The translations under genes were made by a program, and so were the position numbers. Source: Limosilactobacillus reuteri (lineage in GTDB: Bacteria > Bacillota > Bacilli > Lactobacillales > Lactobacillaceae). Taken from it: DNA of 64,000 bases. Of the stretch, positions 53,135 through 62,092 are shown in pieces; positions within the stretch are counted from its first letter, which is position 1; each line of letters opens with the position of its first letter. A model generated the notes under the pieces. That model searched no databases and was not told where the DNA came from. It saw only the letters and a program-made list of their open reading frames with translations. Where the stretch lies: contig NZ_CP139478.1 of assembly GCF_034259105.1 (NCBI RefSeq), positions 968,001 to 1,032,000 on the forward strand, in the 5' to 3' direction.

Positions 53135-55396
53135 TTAGGGATTAGTTGTGCTTGGTTGTGTAGCAGGGGCAGGGCTAGAACTTGAACTTTGTGCAGGTGC
53201 AGATGAACTTGAACTAGCCGGAGCACTGCTTGATGAAGACTCAGCTGGAGCATTGTTTCGTTCTTCTGTGCGACTTTCGCTGCTACTACTTGAAACAGAG
53301 CTAGAAGATGAAGACGATGATGAATCGCTTGAGCTAGAAGTAGAACTACTATCACGATCATCTGATGTATCTTCAGTGTAATCAAATACCCATTTTGAAT
53401 CACGAATTACAAGCTGACGTTTACCTTTAACTCGAACAGCCTCAACAGTGTCTGGCATCGTCCAATCAGATGCGTGATTTTGGCTGTCAAGATATTGCAT
53501 TAAGTCCTTGTAAAGCAATTGCGCTGACTTTACATATTGTTCTGAAATGCTGCCACCAGGTTCGAGTGGGTGGTCGTAACCAGTCCAAACTGCAATTGAG
53601 TAATTCTTAGTATAACCAGCCATCCAGGAATCCATTACGCCAGACTGGCTAGAATTTCCCGGATAGTTTGTCGTCCCTGTCTTACCAGCTTGGTTAACAC
53701 CGTCAAGTCGAGCGTCAGTTGCGCTTCCTTGTGAATCCGTGAAAACTCCTTTAAGCATATCAGTAATCATGTAGGCAGTAGCCTTATTCATTGCGCGTTT
53801 ACCTTTAGGATTGAATTGCTTTACTGAGCCATCTTGAGTAGTAATTGAGCTAATGTAGTAAGGCTTGTAGTAAGTACCACCATTAGCAAAGGCCGCATAT
53901 GCAGCAGAAACTTGAAGTGGAGAGATATACAGAGCAATCCCGTTTTGTAAAGTATATGGTTGCTTTTGCGAAATTCCTAACCCATCAAGGAAAGAAGTAG
54001 CACGCTTAATCCCAACGGCTTGCAATGCGCGAATAGCAGGAACATTCCGTGATTGAACTAAAGCCTCACGCATTGTCATATTGCCCTTGTACTTTTTGTC
54101 AAAATCATGAAGGACAGTATTGGTACCAGGAAAGACAAACCGCGTATCAGCAATTGATTTGAAAGTTGGCCATTGTAAGTATTCAATAGCTGGACCATAA
54201 TCCATTAATGGCTTTGCGGTTGACCCAGAACTACGGTTACTTTGCACAGCGCGGTTAAGGCCATACACAACATTTCCTGTGTGACGGCCACCAAGCATGG
54301 CAATGATTTGTCCATTGTGAGGGTCGGTAACAGCAACTCCGGCTTGCATTTTGTCATTTTGAAACTGAACGTTTTTGTTTGCAGCGTCGTAAAGATGTTG
54401 TTGAGCATCAAGGTCAAGATTGGTATGAACCTTTAACCCATCACTATAAGGGTTGTATCCTTGTGCTTGTAAATCAGCAAGAACCTGCTTTACATAAGGA
54501 TCCACAACCTTAGAATCAACAGCAGTTCCACTTCCCGAAATATTACCGTGATCAGGGTCTAAACCAGCAGTAACGCTTTCGCTTGCTGCTTGGTTAGCCT
54601 GGGATTGGGTAATGTAATTGCTGCGAACCATCGCATTCAATACTTCATTTCGCCGTTGCGTTGCATACTTTGTGTTGCTTACAAGTGGATTATAGTAAGT
54701 AGGAGATTGTGGCATTCCGGCGAGAAGGGCTAATTGGGAAAGATCAAGATCCTTTAAATCTTTACCATAATAGTACTGGGCTGCTGTTTGCATTCCATAA
54801 ATTCCATTGCCCATGTAAACCTTGTTGATATAAAAATCAAGAATCTGACTCTTGTTAAAATGCTGCTCAACATTAATAGCAAGCCATGCTTCTTGAGCTT
54901 TACGTTTTAATGTTCGATCAGAGGCAGCTGTTGAGAAGACGGATAATTTAACTAACTGTTGAGTCAGCGTACTTCCTCCCTGCATCCCGGCTGAACGACC
55001 AAAAACATTAGAAGTGGCTGCTCCAAGAATTCGAATTGTATCAACACCATGGTGCTTGTAGAAGCGTCGATCCTCAATTGAAACAACAGCATTTTTTAAC
55101 TGCTTTGGAATTTGATTATCCTTGGCATATTCTCGCTTCTGTGCTCCTAAACGAGAAATTACTCGATTTTGATCATCGTAAATAGTCGTAATACTCTGAC
55201 TTGTTAAGTCGCTTCTACTAATTTTAGGAGCGCTTGAGGCATAGTAGAAAAATAAAGCTGCAGATGCCACCATTAGTAGAACAACGATTCCTGCTACCCA
55301 TAGCAAGATTTTCTTTATTAAGCCGCCAACATTGCGCTGTTGATTGTCATTGTTATTATGACGCTCACTACGCGTTGACTGATTATTATTTGACAT
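53135..55396 (-). CDS. pbp1A: class A penicillin-binding protein 1A
   Basis: The 753-aa bifunctional peptidoglycan synthase has a cytoplasmic Asn/Gln-rich head (1-27), one membrane helix (about 30-52), a GT51 glycosyltransferase domain (VVSIEDRRFYKHHGVD, then GGSTLTQQLVKL, INKVYMGNGIYGMQTAAQYYYGK) and a transpeptidase with Ser392 in STAK, SRN and KTGTT. Residues after about 680 are a Ser/Pro/Ala tail, unlike most homologues in length and purity. recU lies upstream by 11 nt in the same operon, as in B. subtilis recU-ponA. Confidence 0.93.
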   Translation of the reverse strand: MSNNNQSTRSERHNNNDNQQRNVGGLIKKILLWVAGIVVLLMVASAALFFYYASSAPKISRSDLTSQSITTIYDDQNRVISRLGAQKREYAKDNQIPKQLKNAVVSIEDRRFYKHHGVDTIRILGAATSNVFGRSAGMQGGSTLTQQLVKLSVFSTAASDRTLKRKAQEAWLAINVEQHFNKSQILDFYINKVYMGNGIYGMQTAAQYYYGKDLKDLDLSQLALLAGMPQSPTYYNPLVSNTKYATQRRNEVLNAMVRSNYITQSQANQAASESVTAGLDPDHGNISGSGTAVDSKVVDPYVKQVLADLQAQGYNPYSDGLKVHTNLDLDAQQHLYDAANKNVQFQNDKMQAGVAVTDPHNGQIIAMLGGRHTGNVVYGLNRAVQSNRSSGSTAKPLMDYGPAIEYLQWPTFKSIADTRFVFPGTNTVLHDFDKKYKGNMTMREALVQSRNVPAIRALQAVGIKRATSFLDGLGISQKQPYTLQNGIALYISPLQVSAAYAAFANGGTYYKPYYISSITTQDGSVKQFNPKGKRAMNKATAYMITDMLKGVFTDSQGSATDARLDGVNQAGKTGTTNYPGNSSQSGVMDSWMAGYTKNYSIAVWTGYDHPLEPGGSISEQYVKSAQLLYKDLMQYLDSQNHASDWTMPDTVEAVRVKGKRQLVIRDSKWVFDYTEDTSDDRDSSSTSSSSDSSSSSSSSSVSSSSSESRTEERNNAPAESSSSSAPASSSSSAPAQSSSSSPAPATQPSTTNP

Positions 55397-55407
55397 AGTA
55401 AACTCCT

Positions 55408-56022
55408 TTACGCTTTTGCAGCAATTATTTTATCAACAGCGTTTAAATATGGTAAACGCGGATTGAGTTGATAATGAATTTGATAGCCTTCTTTAGCGAT
55501 ATCAGTTCGCAAAATTGATTTACGGCCGCCGCTTTGCTGTTGATCCCAATATTTAAATAGGTTGGATGCGGGAAGCAGATATAGCAGGTCAAGCTCCGTA
55601 AATTTAATAAAAGCAAAACAAATTCCCCCCTGTGCTACACATTCACGCATATGTTGAATTTGGTGGGGATGAAAGTTCTTTAATGGAAAAGAATTTTTAT
55701 TACGTGTTTCTTTAGCATCAAAGTCAATATAGTATCCACGGTACACTCCATTGTAATCAGTAGTTGATGGCCGCCGAAAATATGCTTCTTTAATAACAGC
55801 CGCACTCCGCTTGGGATAATCAACTTTTACAAGCTGAATAGGGGTAGGCTTTTTGTGAATGACAGCAATATGGCGAGCCAAATAGTACTGATTACTATGA
55901 TTGATTTCATCCTCTAACGACATCCCACGTTTGGCATAAATAGATTGATGTGGTGTCGGTAATTCATTATGTGTATTATAGTGTTGTACAGGTTGCTGAC
56001 CATTGGGATAGTGAATGGTCAC
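55408..56022 (-). CDS. recU: Holliday junction resolvase RecU
   Basis: The 204-aa nuclease cuts four-way junctions in repair and segregation. It starts MTIHYPNG, as in the family, from GTG 56022 with AGGAGA 9 nt upstream; the longer frame to 56070 is not expected. Catalytic motif [19 protein letters not shown] with Asp and Glu-Lys, and ITKP-like early segment, are clear. It is cotranscribed with pbp1A. Confidence 0.93.
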   Translation of the reverse strand: MTIHYPNGQQPVQHYNTHNELPTPHQSIYAKRGMSLEDEINHSNQYYLARHIAVIHKKPTPIQLVKVDYPKRSAAVIKEAYFRRPSTTDYNGVYRGYYIDFDAKETRNKNSFPLKNFHPHQIQHMRECVAQGGICFAFIKFTELDLLYLLPASNLFKYWDQQQSGGRKSILRTDIAKEGYQIHYQLNPRLPYLNAVDKIIAAKA

Positions 56023-56140
56023 GGTGATCACTCTCCTAACTAGAGATTTATTATACCAGACTAGTTGCATAATGATTGATACAAGATGATTACAAGTTTA
56101 AGTTAAAAGGCTTTATATCTGCTTGTTTAGGGAGGATTTT

Positions 56141-56713
56141 ATGAAGAGAGCGTGGATTACTGGTTATCGAAGTTACGAATTGAATATATTTAAGGATAAT
56201 GATCCCAAAGTCCAAGTAATAAAAGAAGTTCTAAAAAAATATTTAAGGGCTCAATTAGAATTGAATGATGATGAATTCTGGGTAATAACTGGACCACAAA
56301 TGGGGACGGAAAGGTGGGGACTTGAAGCTGCCTTAGAACTCCAAGCTGATTTTTCACAATTAAAAACAGCTTTAATGTTTCCTTTTGCAGAATTTGGTAA
56401 GCAATGGAATGAAAGTAACCAGTTAAAACTGACGAATATTACTCAGCAAGTTGACTTTTTCGCGAATGTTTCAGATAAACCTTATCAGTCCCCGCAACAG
56501 TTGCGAAATTATCAGCAGTTTATGCTTACCCATACTGATGAAGCTTTTCTTCTTTACGATCCAGAGTATCAAGGGAAAACTAAGTATGATTATGAGACAA
56601 TTCAAAAATATAAAGAAGAAAGTGAATATTTGATGACGCTTGTTAATTTTGATGAACTTCAAGAAGAGGCAGAAGAATGGGCTGAGCGGCAAAGAGAAAA
56701 AGATGGATTTTAA
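56141..56713 (+). CDS. YpsA-like SLOG family protein (DUF1273)
   Basis: The 190-aa protein begins RAWITGYRSYELNIF and contains TGPQMGTERWGLEAAL, the Rossmann-like nucleotide site of the SLOG superfamily. B. subtilis YpsA lies next to gpsB as here and affects cell division. ATG 56141 follows GGGAGGA. Its ligand is unknown. Confidence 0.85.
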   Translation: MKRAWITGYRSYELNIFKDNDPKVQVIKEVLKKYLRAQLELNDDEFWVITGPQMGTERWGLEAALELQADFSQLKTALMFPFAEFGKQWNESNQLKLTNITQQVDFFANVSDKPYQSPQQLRNYQQFMLTHTDEAFLLYDPEYQGKTKYDYETIQKYKEESEYLMTLVNFDELQEEAEEWAERQREKDGF

Positions 56714-56784
56714 TCTTGCATTTTTTCTTTGATTTGGTATTATAGTTATTGGACTACGCAAACTAAACAATTGAGGTGTTTAAG

Positions 56785-57147
56785 TTGGATAACATAAAAT
56801 TTACTCCACAAGATATTTTGCACAAGCAATTTAAGGAGAGAAATATTGGCAAAGGCTATGATGAAGCGGATGTTGATGCTTTCTTAGACGATGTTATTAA
56901 AGACTACGACACCTATAATAAAGAACTTGAACGTTTAAATGATGAAAATGAACGTTTAAGAGCGAAGGTTGACGAATTAAACCGTCAAGTAGAAGTTGGC
57001 TCGTCTATGAGTAACCAAACTGCTTCTCGTCAACCTGTATCGAGCGCTACAAATATGGATATTTTAAAGCGTTTATCTAATCTTGAACGTCGTGTATTTG
57101 GTTCACAATTAGATGGTAACGATAATAATGACTCACATTTGCTTTAG
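56785..57147 (+). CDS. gpsB: cell division protein GpsB
   Basis: The 120-aa protein has an N-terminal DivIVA-like domain (TPQDILHKQFKERNIGKGYDEADVDAFLDDVIKDYD), a coiled coil to about residue 75, a Ser/Thr/Gln linker and a C-terminal helical bundle LKRLSNLERRVFG. It links PBP1 to the divisome. TTG 56785 is chosen because GAGGTG lies 6 nt before it; GTG 56776 is in frame. Confidence 0.92.
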   Translation: MDNIKFTPQDILHKQFKERNIGKGYDEADVDAFLDDVIKDYDTYNKELERLNDENERLRAKVDELNRQVEVGSSMSNQTASRQPVSSATNMDILKRLSNLERRVFGSQLDGNDNNDSHLL

Positions 57148-57170
57148 TGCGTGTCGAATAGTTTATTAAT

Positions 57171-57567
57171 AATTTTGCAAGTTTCGGGTAATTGAGCACA
57201 GCTTATGTTGTGTTAGGAAGGTCCATGCTCGCACAGGCTGCGATGCCTGTAGTGTTTGTGCTCGCTGAAAAAATAAGGCGGGGCACCATTTTATGGTGAC
57301 GGCGGAAAAACAGACTAAGGTTTTAACTACGTCCTAGTATTCCTGAAAAGTGCCACAGTGACGATACAATATTGGAAACGATATTGGTGGAACGCGGTAA
57401 ACCCCTCAAGCGGGAAACCCAAACTACGGTAGGGGAGCTTTGGATAACAAATTGAAGTGATTCCAGGGGAGAGTATTTCGGTACTCTGAGATAGATGATT
57501 ACCTCGATATAATTATGCCTGATAGTTATATTACGACAAAACATGGCCTACAGATACTTGCATACAG
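57171..57567 (+). ncRNA. rnpB: RNase P RNA (class B, Bacillus type)
   Basis: Conserved blocks in order: TTCGGGTAATT, GAGGAAAG-like TTAGGAAGGTCCATGCTCGCACAGG, GCGATGCCTGTAGTG, AGGGCGGGGCACC-like AAGGCGGGGCACCA, GACGGCGG, GGAACGCGGTAAACCCC, CAAGCGGGAAACCC, AGATAGATGATTA and ACGACAAAACATGGCCTACAG. The ends pair (TGCAAGT 57176-57182 with ACTTGCA 57556-57562). Exact ends are estimated. Gene order gpsB-rnpB-rlmL is conserved. Confidence 0.93.
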
Positions 57568-57570
57568 GCA

Positions 57571-57593
57571 CCCGAGTTCGCTCGGGTTTTTTT
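57571..57593 (+). terminator. terminator of rnpB
   Basis: CCCGAG pairs with CTCGGG around TTCG, followed by seven T. Confidence 0.93.
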
Positions 57594-57867
57594 ATTTTAA
57601 AAATCATAACCTAATTTTATTGGTTTTCTTTGATATAATGCGTTAATAATTACTTGTTTAAATTAAAAAAGTTAAACGGTGATAAATAAATTTTTAGGAA
57701 TTTTAGCTAGATATAGCTTAAAAGTTCTTAAAATAGCAATAAAATATAAATAATCATTTCATTTTATTGCAAGTGCGCCTATAATATTAATGGGGAAAAA
57801 AATGAGTTATTTGTTAGTTAACTTATCTCTCGATTAATAAAATATCAGATAATAAAGTTAGGGAATT
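57594..57867. other. AT-rich promoter region upstream of nrdI
   Basis: About 270 nt are nearly all A and T. TATAAT occurs at 57780-57785. An 11-codon frame at 57802 has no proper SD. Several weak dyads (GTTTAA..TTAAAC near 57656; AGCTAGATATAGCT near 57706) could be protein sites, but no clear NrdR box pair was found. Confidence 0.4.
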
Positions 57868-58344
57868 ATGGATAATAAGAGAATAAAAATTGTATATATG
57901 TCGTTTTCTGGGAATGTACGATCATTTACCCATCGGATTCAAGAATACGTAACGCAACAGCATCATTTAAATAATGAAAATCCTTTAATCGATTTATTGG
58001 AGATTTCAGAGGAGACACTTCCGACCGAAAGCGATAGTAAATTTTTTGTTTTGCTACCAACATATATGATCGGTGGAAGTAGATTTACACCGACGTTAAC
58101 GGAAATCTTAACAACGCCAATGCACGATTATTTGGAAAGTTATGATAATGTTAAACGTTGTGCAGGAATAATTGGCAGCGGGAACTTAACCTTAGGGAAG
58201 ATGTATGTAATAACTGCCAAGACATACGCTAAGGAATACGGTTTGCCTTTATTGGACGCATTTGAATCTCGTGGCACCACCCGGGATATTGAACGCATTT
58301 ACAAAATATTAACTGATAAAGCAAATAAGGATTCATTAATGTAG
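57868..58344 (+). CDS. nrdI: NrdI-type flavodoxin
   Basis: The 158-aa protein is a NrdI flavodoxin: IVYMSFSGNVRSFTHRIQEY at the start, LLPTYMIGG in the middle, and GIIGSGNLTLGKMYVITAKTYAKEYGLPLL with FESRGTTRDIERIY near the end, all family motifs. NrdI helps form the manganese cofactor of class Ib ribonucleotide reductase NrdF. nrdE and nrdF are not next to it. It stands alone with its own terminator. Confidence 0.88.
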   Translation: MDNKRIKIVYMSFSGNVRSFTHRIQEYVTQQHHLNNENPLIDLLEISEETLPTESDSKFFVLLPTYMIGGSRFTPTLTEILTTPMHDYLESYDNVKRCAGIIGSGNLTLGKMYVITAKTYAKEYGLPLLDAFESRGTTRDIERIYKILTDKANKDSLM

Positions 58345-58374
58345 TTAGGTTAAAGTCAACTACCATTCATAAAC

Positions 58375-58406
58375 AAAAGAGATTGCAAATTTTTGCAGTC
58401 TCTTTT
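58375..58406 (+). terminator. terminator after nrdI
   Basis: AAAAGAGATTGCAAA pairs with TTGCAGTCTCTTTT (one mismatch), with more T further on. Confidence 0.8.
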
Positions 58407-58488
58407 GTTTCTTCTTGCGACTTCTTTTCATTTTGAAGCAACATAAGGTAAAATAACTAATAGGAATAAGTCTAAAGGAGAGTTTAAT

Positions 58489-59643
58489 GTGCAAACATAT
58501 CAGTTAATTGCTACTGCTGCTGCAGGTATTGAAGCATTAGTAGGAAAAGAACTAAGAGACCTTGGCTATGAAGTCAAAGTAGAAAATGGTCGAGTGCGTT
58601 TTCAAGGGACAATGAAGGATGTCATTCGGACTAATCTTTGGCTACGAACAGCAGACCGCGTAAAGATTGTTGTTGGTGAATTCGATGCTCGGTCTTTTGA
58701 AGAATTGTTTGATCGTACTGAAGACATCGCATGGGAAGATTTGTTACCAATTGACGCAAATTTCCCAGTAGAAGGAAAAAGTCATAATTCACAATTGCAT
58801 AATGTCCCAAGTGTTCAAGCAATCACTAAAAAGGCGATTGTTCAACGTCTCAGTAATGCATACCATCGGCGGACTCGTTTAGCCGAAACTGGTGCCACTT
58901 ACCCGTTAGAGGTAGCGATTAATAAAGACCATGTTCTTCTTACATTAGATACTAGTGGAGAGGGGCTTTTTAAGCGTGGATATCGTAAAAATAAAGGTGG
59001 AGCACCGTTGAAGGAAAATATGGCCGCCACCTTGGTAATGCTGGCTCACTGGTTCCCGGATAATCCATTTGTCGATCCTGTATGTGGTTCGGGAACGATT
59101 CCAATCGAAGCAGCATTATACGGTCATAATATTGCGCCGGGTATCAACCGTTCATTTATTAGTGAACAATGGGTTAACTTAGTTCCAGATGGTTTATCTG
59201 ATGAAGTTCGGGATGAAGCCGATTCCTTAGCAAATTATGATATTGAACTAGATATCTACGGATATGATATTGACCAAAACATGATTGATATTGCTCAAGA
59301 AAATTCTCGTGCGGCAGGTTTAACTCATGATATTACGTTTAAGCAATTGGCCGTAAAAGACTGGCAAACAAGCGAAGTTAATGGAGTTATCGTTGCTAAC
59401 CCGCCATATGGTGAACGGCTAAGTGATAAGGAATCAGTTCATGAACTTTACCGGCAGATGGGTGAGTTATATCGTCCATTAACCACATGGAGTAAATATA
59501 TTTTGACGGCTGATATGGAATTTGAAAAGTATTATGGAGCACCCGCCACAAAGCGTCGTAAACTTTATAATGGTGCCTTACGAACAGATCTCTATCAATA
59601 TTGGGGCAAAAAAGATCGTTCCAAGATCAAAACCCTTAAATAG
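58489..59643 (+). CDS. rlmL: RlmL-like 23S rRNA (guanine-N2) methyltransferase
   Basis: The 384-aa enzyme has an N-terminal THUMP domain (about 1-160), a SAM-binding core with DPVCGSGTIPIEAAL near 197 and the catalytic VANPPYGERLSD near 304. B. subtilis YpsC has the same place after rnpB. It modifies a guanine in 23S rRNA; the exact base is inferred from the RlmL family. GTG 58489 has a GGAGAG SD. Confidence 0.88.
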   Translation: MQTYQLIATAAAGIEALVGKELRDLGYEVKVENGRVRFQGTMKDVIRTNLWLRTADRVKIVVGEFDARSFEELFDRTEDIAWEDLLPIDANFPVEGKSHNSQLHNVPSVQAITKKAIVQRLSNAYHRRTRLAETGATYPLEVAINKDHVLLTLDTSGEGLFKRGYRKNKGGAPLKENMAATLVMLAHWFPDNPFVDPVCGSGTIPIEAALYGHNIAPGINRSFISEQWVNLVPDGLSDEVRDEADSLANYDIELDIYGYDIDQNMIDIAQENSRAAGLTHDITFKQLAVKDWQTSEVNGVIVANPPYGERLSDKESVHELYRQMGELYRPLTTWSKYILTADMEFEKYYGAPATKRRKLYNGALRTDLYQYWGKKDRSKIKTLK

Positions 59644-59718
59644 CAAGGATTTCAAGCGATTCGAAAGATCAAAAATAAGTGCTAGGGGGCACGTAGGGGA
59701 CAAATTTTCCCAATAATA

Positions 59719-59764
59719 AAAGCCTTAGTAGGAGTTACATTGTAACGACCGCTAAGGCTTTTTC
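59719..59764 (+). terminator. terminator after rlmL, with inner stem
   Basis: AAGCCTTAG pairs with CTAAGGCTT and GTTAC with GTAAC inside, followed by T. Confidence 0.85.
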
Positions 59765-59827
59765 TCTGTTTGGTGGCTGATAGAACACGTGGATGATATA
59801 ATTAAAACGATATGCTGTTTTCTAAAA

Positions 59828-60223
59828 TCACTCTATTTTATGGAGGGCCTGATTTGCTAAATTATGTGCTCCACGATTTTGGCTTTCAGGAATCCACTGG
59901 GTAACAACTGTTGGAAAGTGTTGGAGAAGAGGATTTAATGCTGCTAATTCTTTTTGGTAATGTTTTGTATAATTTTTGCCGATTGCGTCACTTAAGATAC
60001 GGCTATCAGTATAAAATAGGATTGTTTCATTATTACTAAAGTGATCAATTAAATATTTAAATCCAAAGTGAGCTGCAGCGAATTCGCCATGGTGATTATC
60101 CATGCTTTCCTTATCTACTGGGATTGCAAGCTGAATTTGCTTATGATTGGCAATTATTATTATTCCCAAACCAGTAGGGCCCGGGTTTCCTTTTGTTGCA
60201 GCATCTGTAAAGATTTTGATCAT
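59828..60223 (-). CDS. ribonuclease HI family protein
   Basis: The 131-aa protein is an RNase H fold. Catalytic acids are in IFTDAATKGNPGP (Asp7), HHGEFAAAHFG and LFYTDSRIL; the fourth acid, expected as AD-LA near the end, reads GAHNLANQAL, so it is His. Such enzymes remove RNA from RNA:DNA hybrids. ATG 60223 has GAGGT 6 nt upstream, and the longer frame to 60253 overlaps the upstream ebsA leader. It is divergent from ebsA. Confidence 0.85.
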   Translation of the reverse strand: MIKIFTDAATKGNPGPTGLGIIIIANHKQIQLAIPVDKESMDNHHGEFAAAHFGFKYLIDHFSNNETILFYTDSRILSDAIGKNYTKHYQKELAALNPLLQHFPTVVTQWIPESQNRGAHNLANQALHKIE

Positions 60224-60261
60224 AAAACTACCTCTTTTCTGAAAGGATGACATTTATAATT

Positions 60262-60654
60262 ATGGAAGAAGAAACTCGTTATTTTTACCAACCAGACCTT
60301 ACGGGGACAATTATTAGCTGGTGTTGGACTTTTCTCTTCTTTATTGCCGGTCTCGTAATTTGGCTTGAAATTACTCATTTTCAGTGGCTCAGCGCGCTCT
60401 TTTTTGCAGTTTTTGTAATCCTTGCCTTATTAGAATGGCGGCGACGAACTGTAGTAATCACTCCGACTAAAATGGTATTTAATCGCTTGTTACAAAAACA
60501 GTACCTCGTTATCCCAATCTCTGATATTCGTCAGCCAGAGTTTACCAAGCATACGGTAACAATTACTGTGAATGGAGAGGTAATGAGTTTTACCTTTACC
60601 ACCAAAGCAATTGCACGTTTGAAATTAGCATTGAAACAACAGGGGGTTCAATAA
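60262..60654 (+). CDS. ebsA: EbsA family protein
   Basis: The 130-aa protein has two membrane helices (about 18-38 and 43-61) and a C-terminal PH-like beta domain (TVVITPTKMVFNRLLQKQYLVIPISDIRQ). The EbsA name comes from enterococcal binding-substance loci; its true function is uncertain. ATG 60262 gives the usual MEEETRYFYQPD start; ATG 60247 is also in frame. It ends at the lspA start. Confidence 0.8.
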   Translation: MEEETRYFYQPDLTGTIISWCWTFLFFIAGLVIWLEITHFQWLSALFFAVFVILALLEWRRRTVVITPTKMVFNRLLQKQYLVIPISDIRQPEFTKHTVTITVNGEVMSFTFTTKAIARLKLALKQQGVQ

Positions 60655-61101
60655 TTGTTACTGGGGATCGCTATTGAAATTATTTTAATTTTAACAATTT
60701 GTGACCAATTATTAAAATCTTGGGTTGCTTCTTCAATTGTTCTTGGTGGTAGTAAGCAGTTAATTCCTGGTATTATTGAGTTAACTAATTTACGAAATTC
60801 AGGGGCTGCTTGGAGCATTTTTGAAGGGCAACAAACTTTTTTTACCATTATAACTATTATTGCGATTATTGTAGTTGGTTACTTTATCTGGCAGTACCGT
60901 AAAAATGTTCCTATGCTAATTGGCTTATCATTGATTATGGCAGGAACAATTGGCAACTTTATCGATCGGTTAAGACAAGGGTATGTTGTGGACATGTTTG
61001 AAACAACATTTATTAATTTTCCAATTTTTAACATCGCGGATATGTGCTTAACAATTGGCGTAATCTGGCTAATAATTTGCATCTTAAAGGAGAAAGACTA
61101 A
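60655..61101 (+). CDS. lspA: lipoprotein signal peptidase (SPase II)
   Basis: The 148-aa membrane protease has four helices and the catalytic Asp pair in GNFIDRLRQGYVVDM and FNIADMCLTIG; NLRNSGAAWSIFEGQ is also typical. It cuts diacylated prolipoproteins. The start is TTG 60655 with AGGGGG upstream. The lspA-rluD order is shared with many Bacillota. Confidence 0.93.
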   Translation: MLLGIAIEIILILTICDQLLKSWVASSIVLGGSKQLIPGIIELTNLRNSGAAWSIFEGQQTFFTIITIIAIIVVGYFIWQYRKNVPMLIGLSLIMAGTIGNFIDRLRQGYVVDMFETTFINFPIFNIADMCLTIGVIWLIICILKEKD

Positions 61102-61104
61102 CAA

Positions 61105-62016
61105 ATGTCTGAAGAATTAGAATTAACAATTGATGGTGAGATGGTGGGAAGGATTGATAAGCAGCTTGGTCATCACTTTGATCAATTTTCCCGATCACAA
61201 ATTCAACATTGGATAGAAGATGGTCACGTCCTTGTTAATGGCAAACAGGTAAAGCCTAAATATAAGTTGCTTGTAGGTGATCACGTCCAAATCATTCCAG
61301 AAGAACCACAAAAAGTTGATTTAGCACCTGAGGATATTCCTCTTGATATTGTATATGAAGATGATGATGTTATTGTCGTTAATAAACCGCAGGGGATGGT
61401 CGTTCATCCAGCACCAGGCCATCCAGACCATACGATTGTGAATGCTCTTTTATATCATTCCCCATTGTCAACTATTAATGGAGAATTTCGACCAGGGATT
61501 GTTCATCGGATTGATAAGGATACCTCAGGACTATTGATGGTAGCCAAAAATGATATGGCGCACCGGTCTTTGACAGCTCAATTAAAGGCAAAAACTAATA
61601 AACGAGAATATGTTGCGCTTGTGCATGGGGTTATAAAAGAAGATAAAGGAACAATTGATGCTCCATTGGGTCGCTCATTAAAAGACCGTAAGAAACAGGC
61701 AGTTGTAGTTGATGGACGTCATGCGGTAACCCATTTTAATGTGTTAGAACGGTTTAAGAATTATACCTTAGTTGCTTGTCAGCTAGAAACGGGACGAACC
61801 CATCAGATTCGTGTTCATATGAAATATATCGGTCATCCACTGGCAGGAGATCCGTTGTATGGGCCCCGAAAAACACTTACCGGCAATGGCCAATATTTAC
61901 ATGCTCGTTTGTTGGGCTTTAAACACCCCCGAACTGGTAAAGAAATGGTTTTTACGGCTCCATTACCAGCTTATTTTGTAAAAATGCTTGAACATTTACG
62001 CAAGACCGACCAATAA
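61105..62016 (+). CDS. rluD: RluD-type 23S rRNA pseudouridine synthase
   Basis: The 303-aa enzyme has an N-terminal S4 RNA-binding domain (IQHWIEDGHVLVNGKQVKPKYKLLVGDHVQ at about 31-60) and a pseudouridine synthase core with the catalytic Asp in VHRIDKDTSGLLMVAKN and GRTHQIRVHMKYIGHPLAGDPLYG. It starts 3 nt after lspA. The family modifies helix 69 uridines. Confidence 0.93.
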   Translation: MSEELELTIDGEMVGRIDKQLGHHFDQFSRSQIQHWIEDGHVLVNGKQVKPKYKLLVGDHVQIIPEEPQKVDLAPEDIPLDIVYEDDDVIVVNKPQGMVVHPAPGHPDHTIVNALLYHSPLSTINGEFRPGIVHRIDKDTSGLLMVAKNDMAHRSLTAQLKAKTNKREYVALVHGVIKEDKGTIDAPLGRSLKDRKKQAVVVDGRHAVTHFNVLERFKNYTLVACQLETGRTHQIRVHMKYIGHPLAGDPLYGPRKTLTGNGQYLHARLLGFKHPRTGKEMVFTAPLPAYFVKMLEHLRKTDQ

Positions 62017-62092
62017 AATTATTGTGTTTAATTTGGAGAACGTTCATAATAATATTGATCAATTACTAACAAAGTTTTAGGAGAGTGGGACA

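Noticed and set aside
53148..53381. Leu/Glu/Asp-rich plus-strand frame at the pbp1A end
   Set aside because: It is the antisense of the Ser repeat; low-complexity codons keep several frames open.
57802..57837. 11-codon frame before nrdI, considered as a leader peptide
   Set aside because: Weak SD and no attenuator hairpin or codon bias follows.
59649..59716. Short region after rlmL with GTGCTAGGGGGCAC and GGGACAAATTTTCCC, considered as an attachment site
   Set aside because: No integrase or duplicated core is nearby; only small palindromes are seen.
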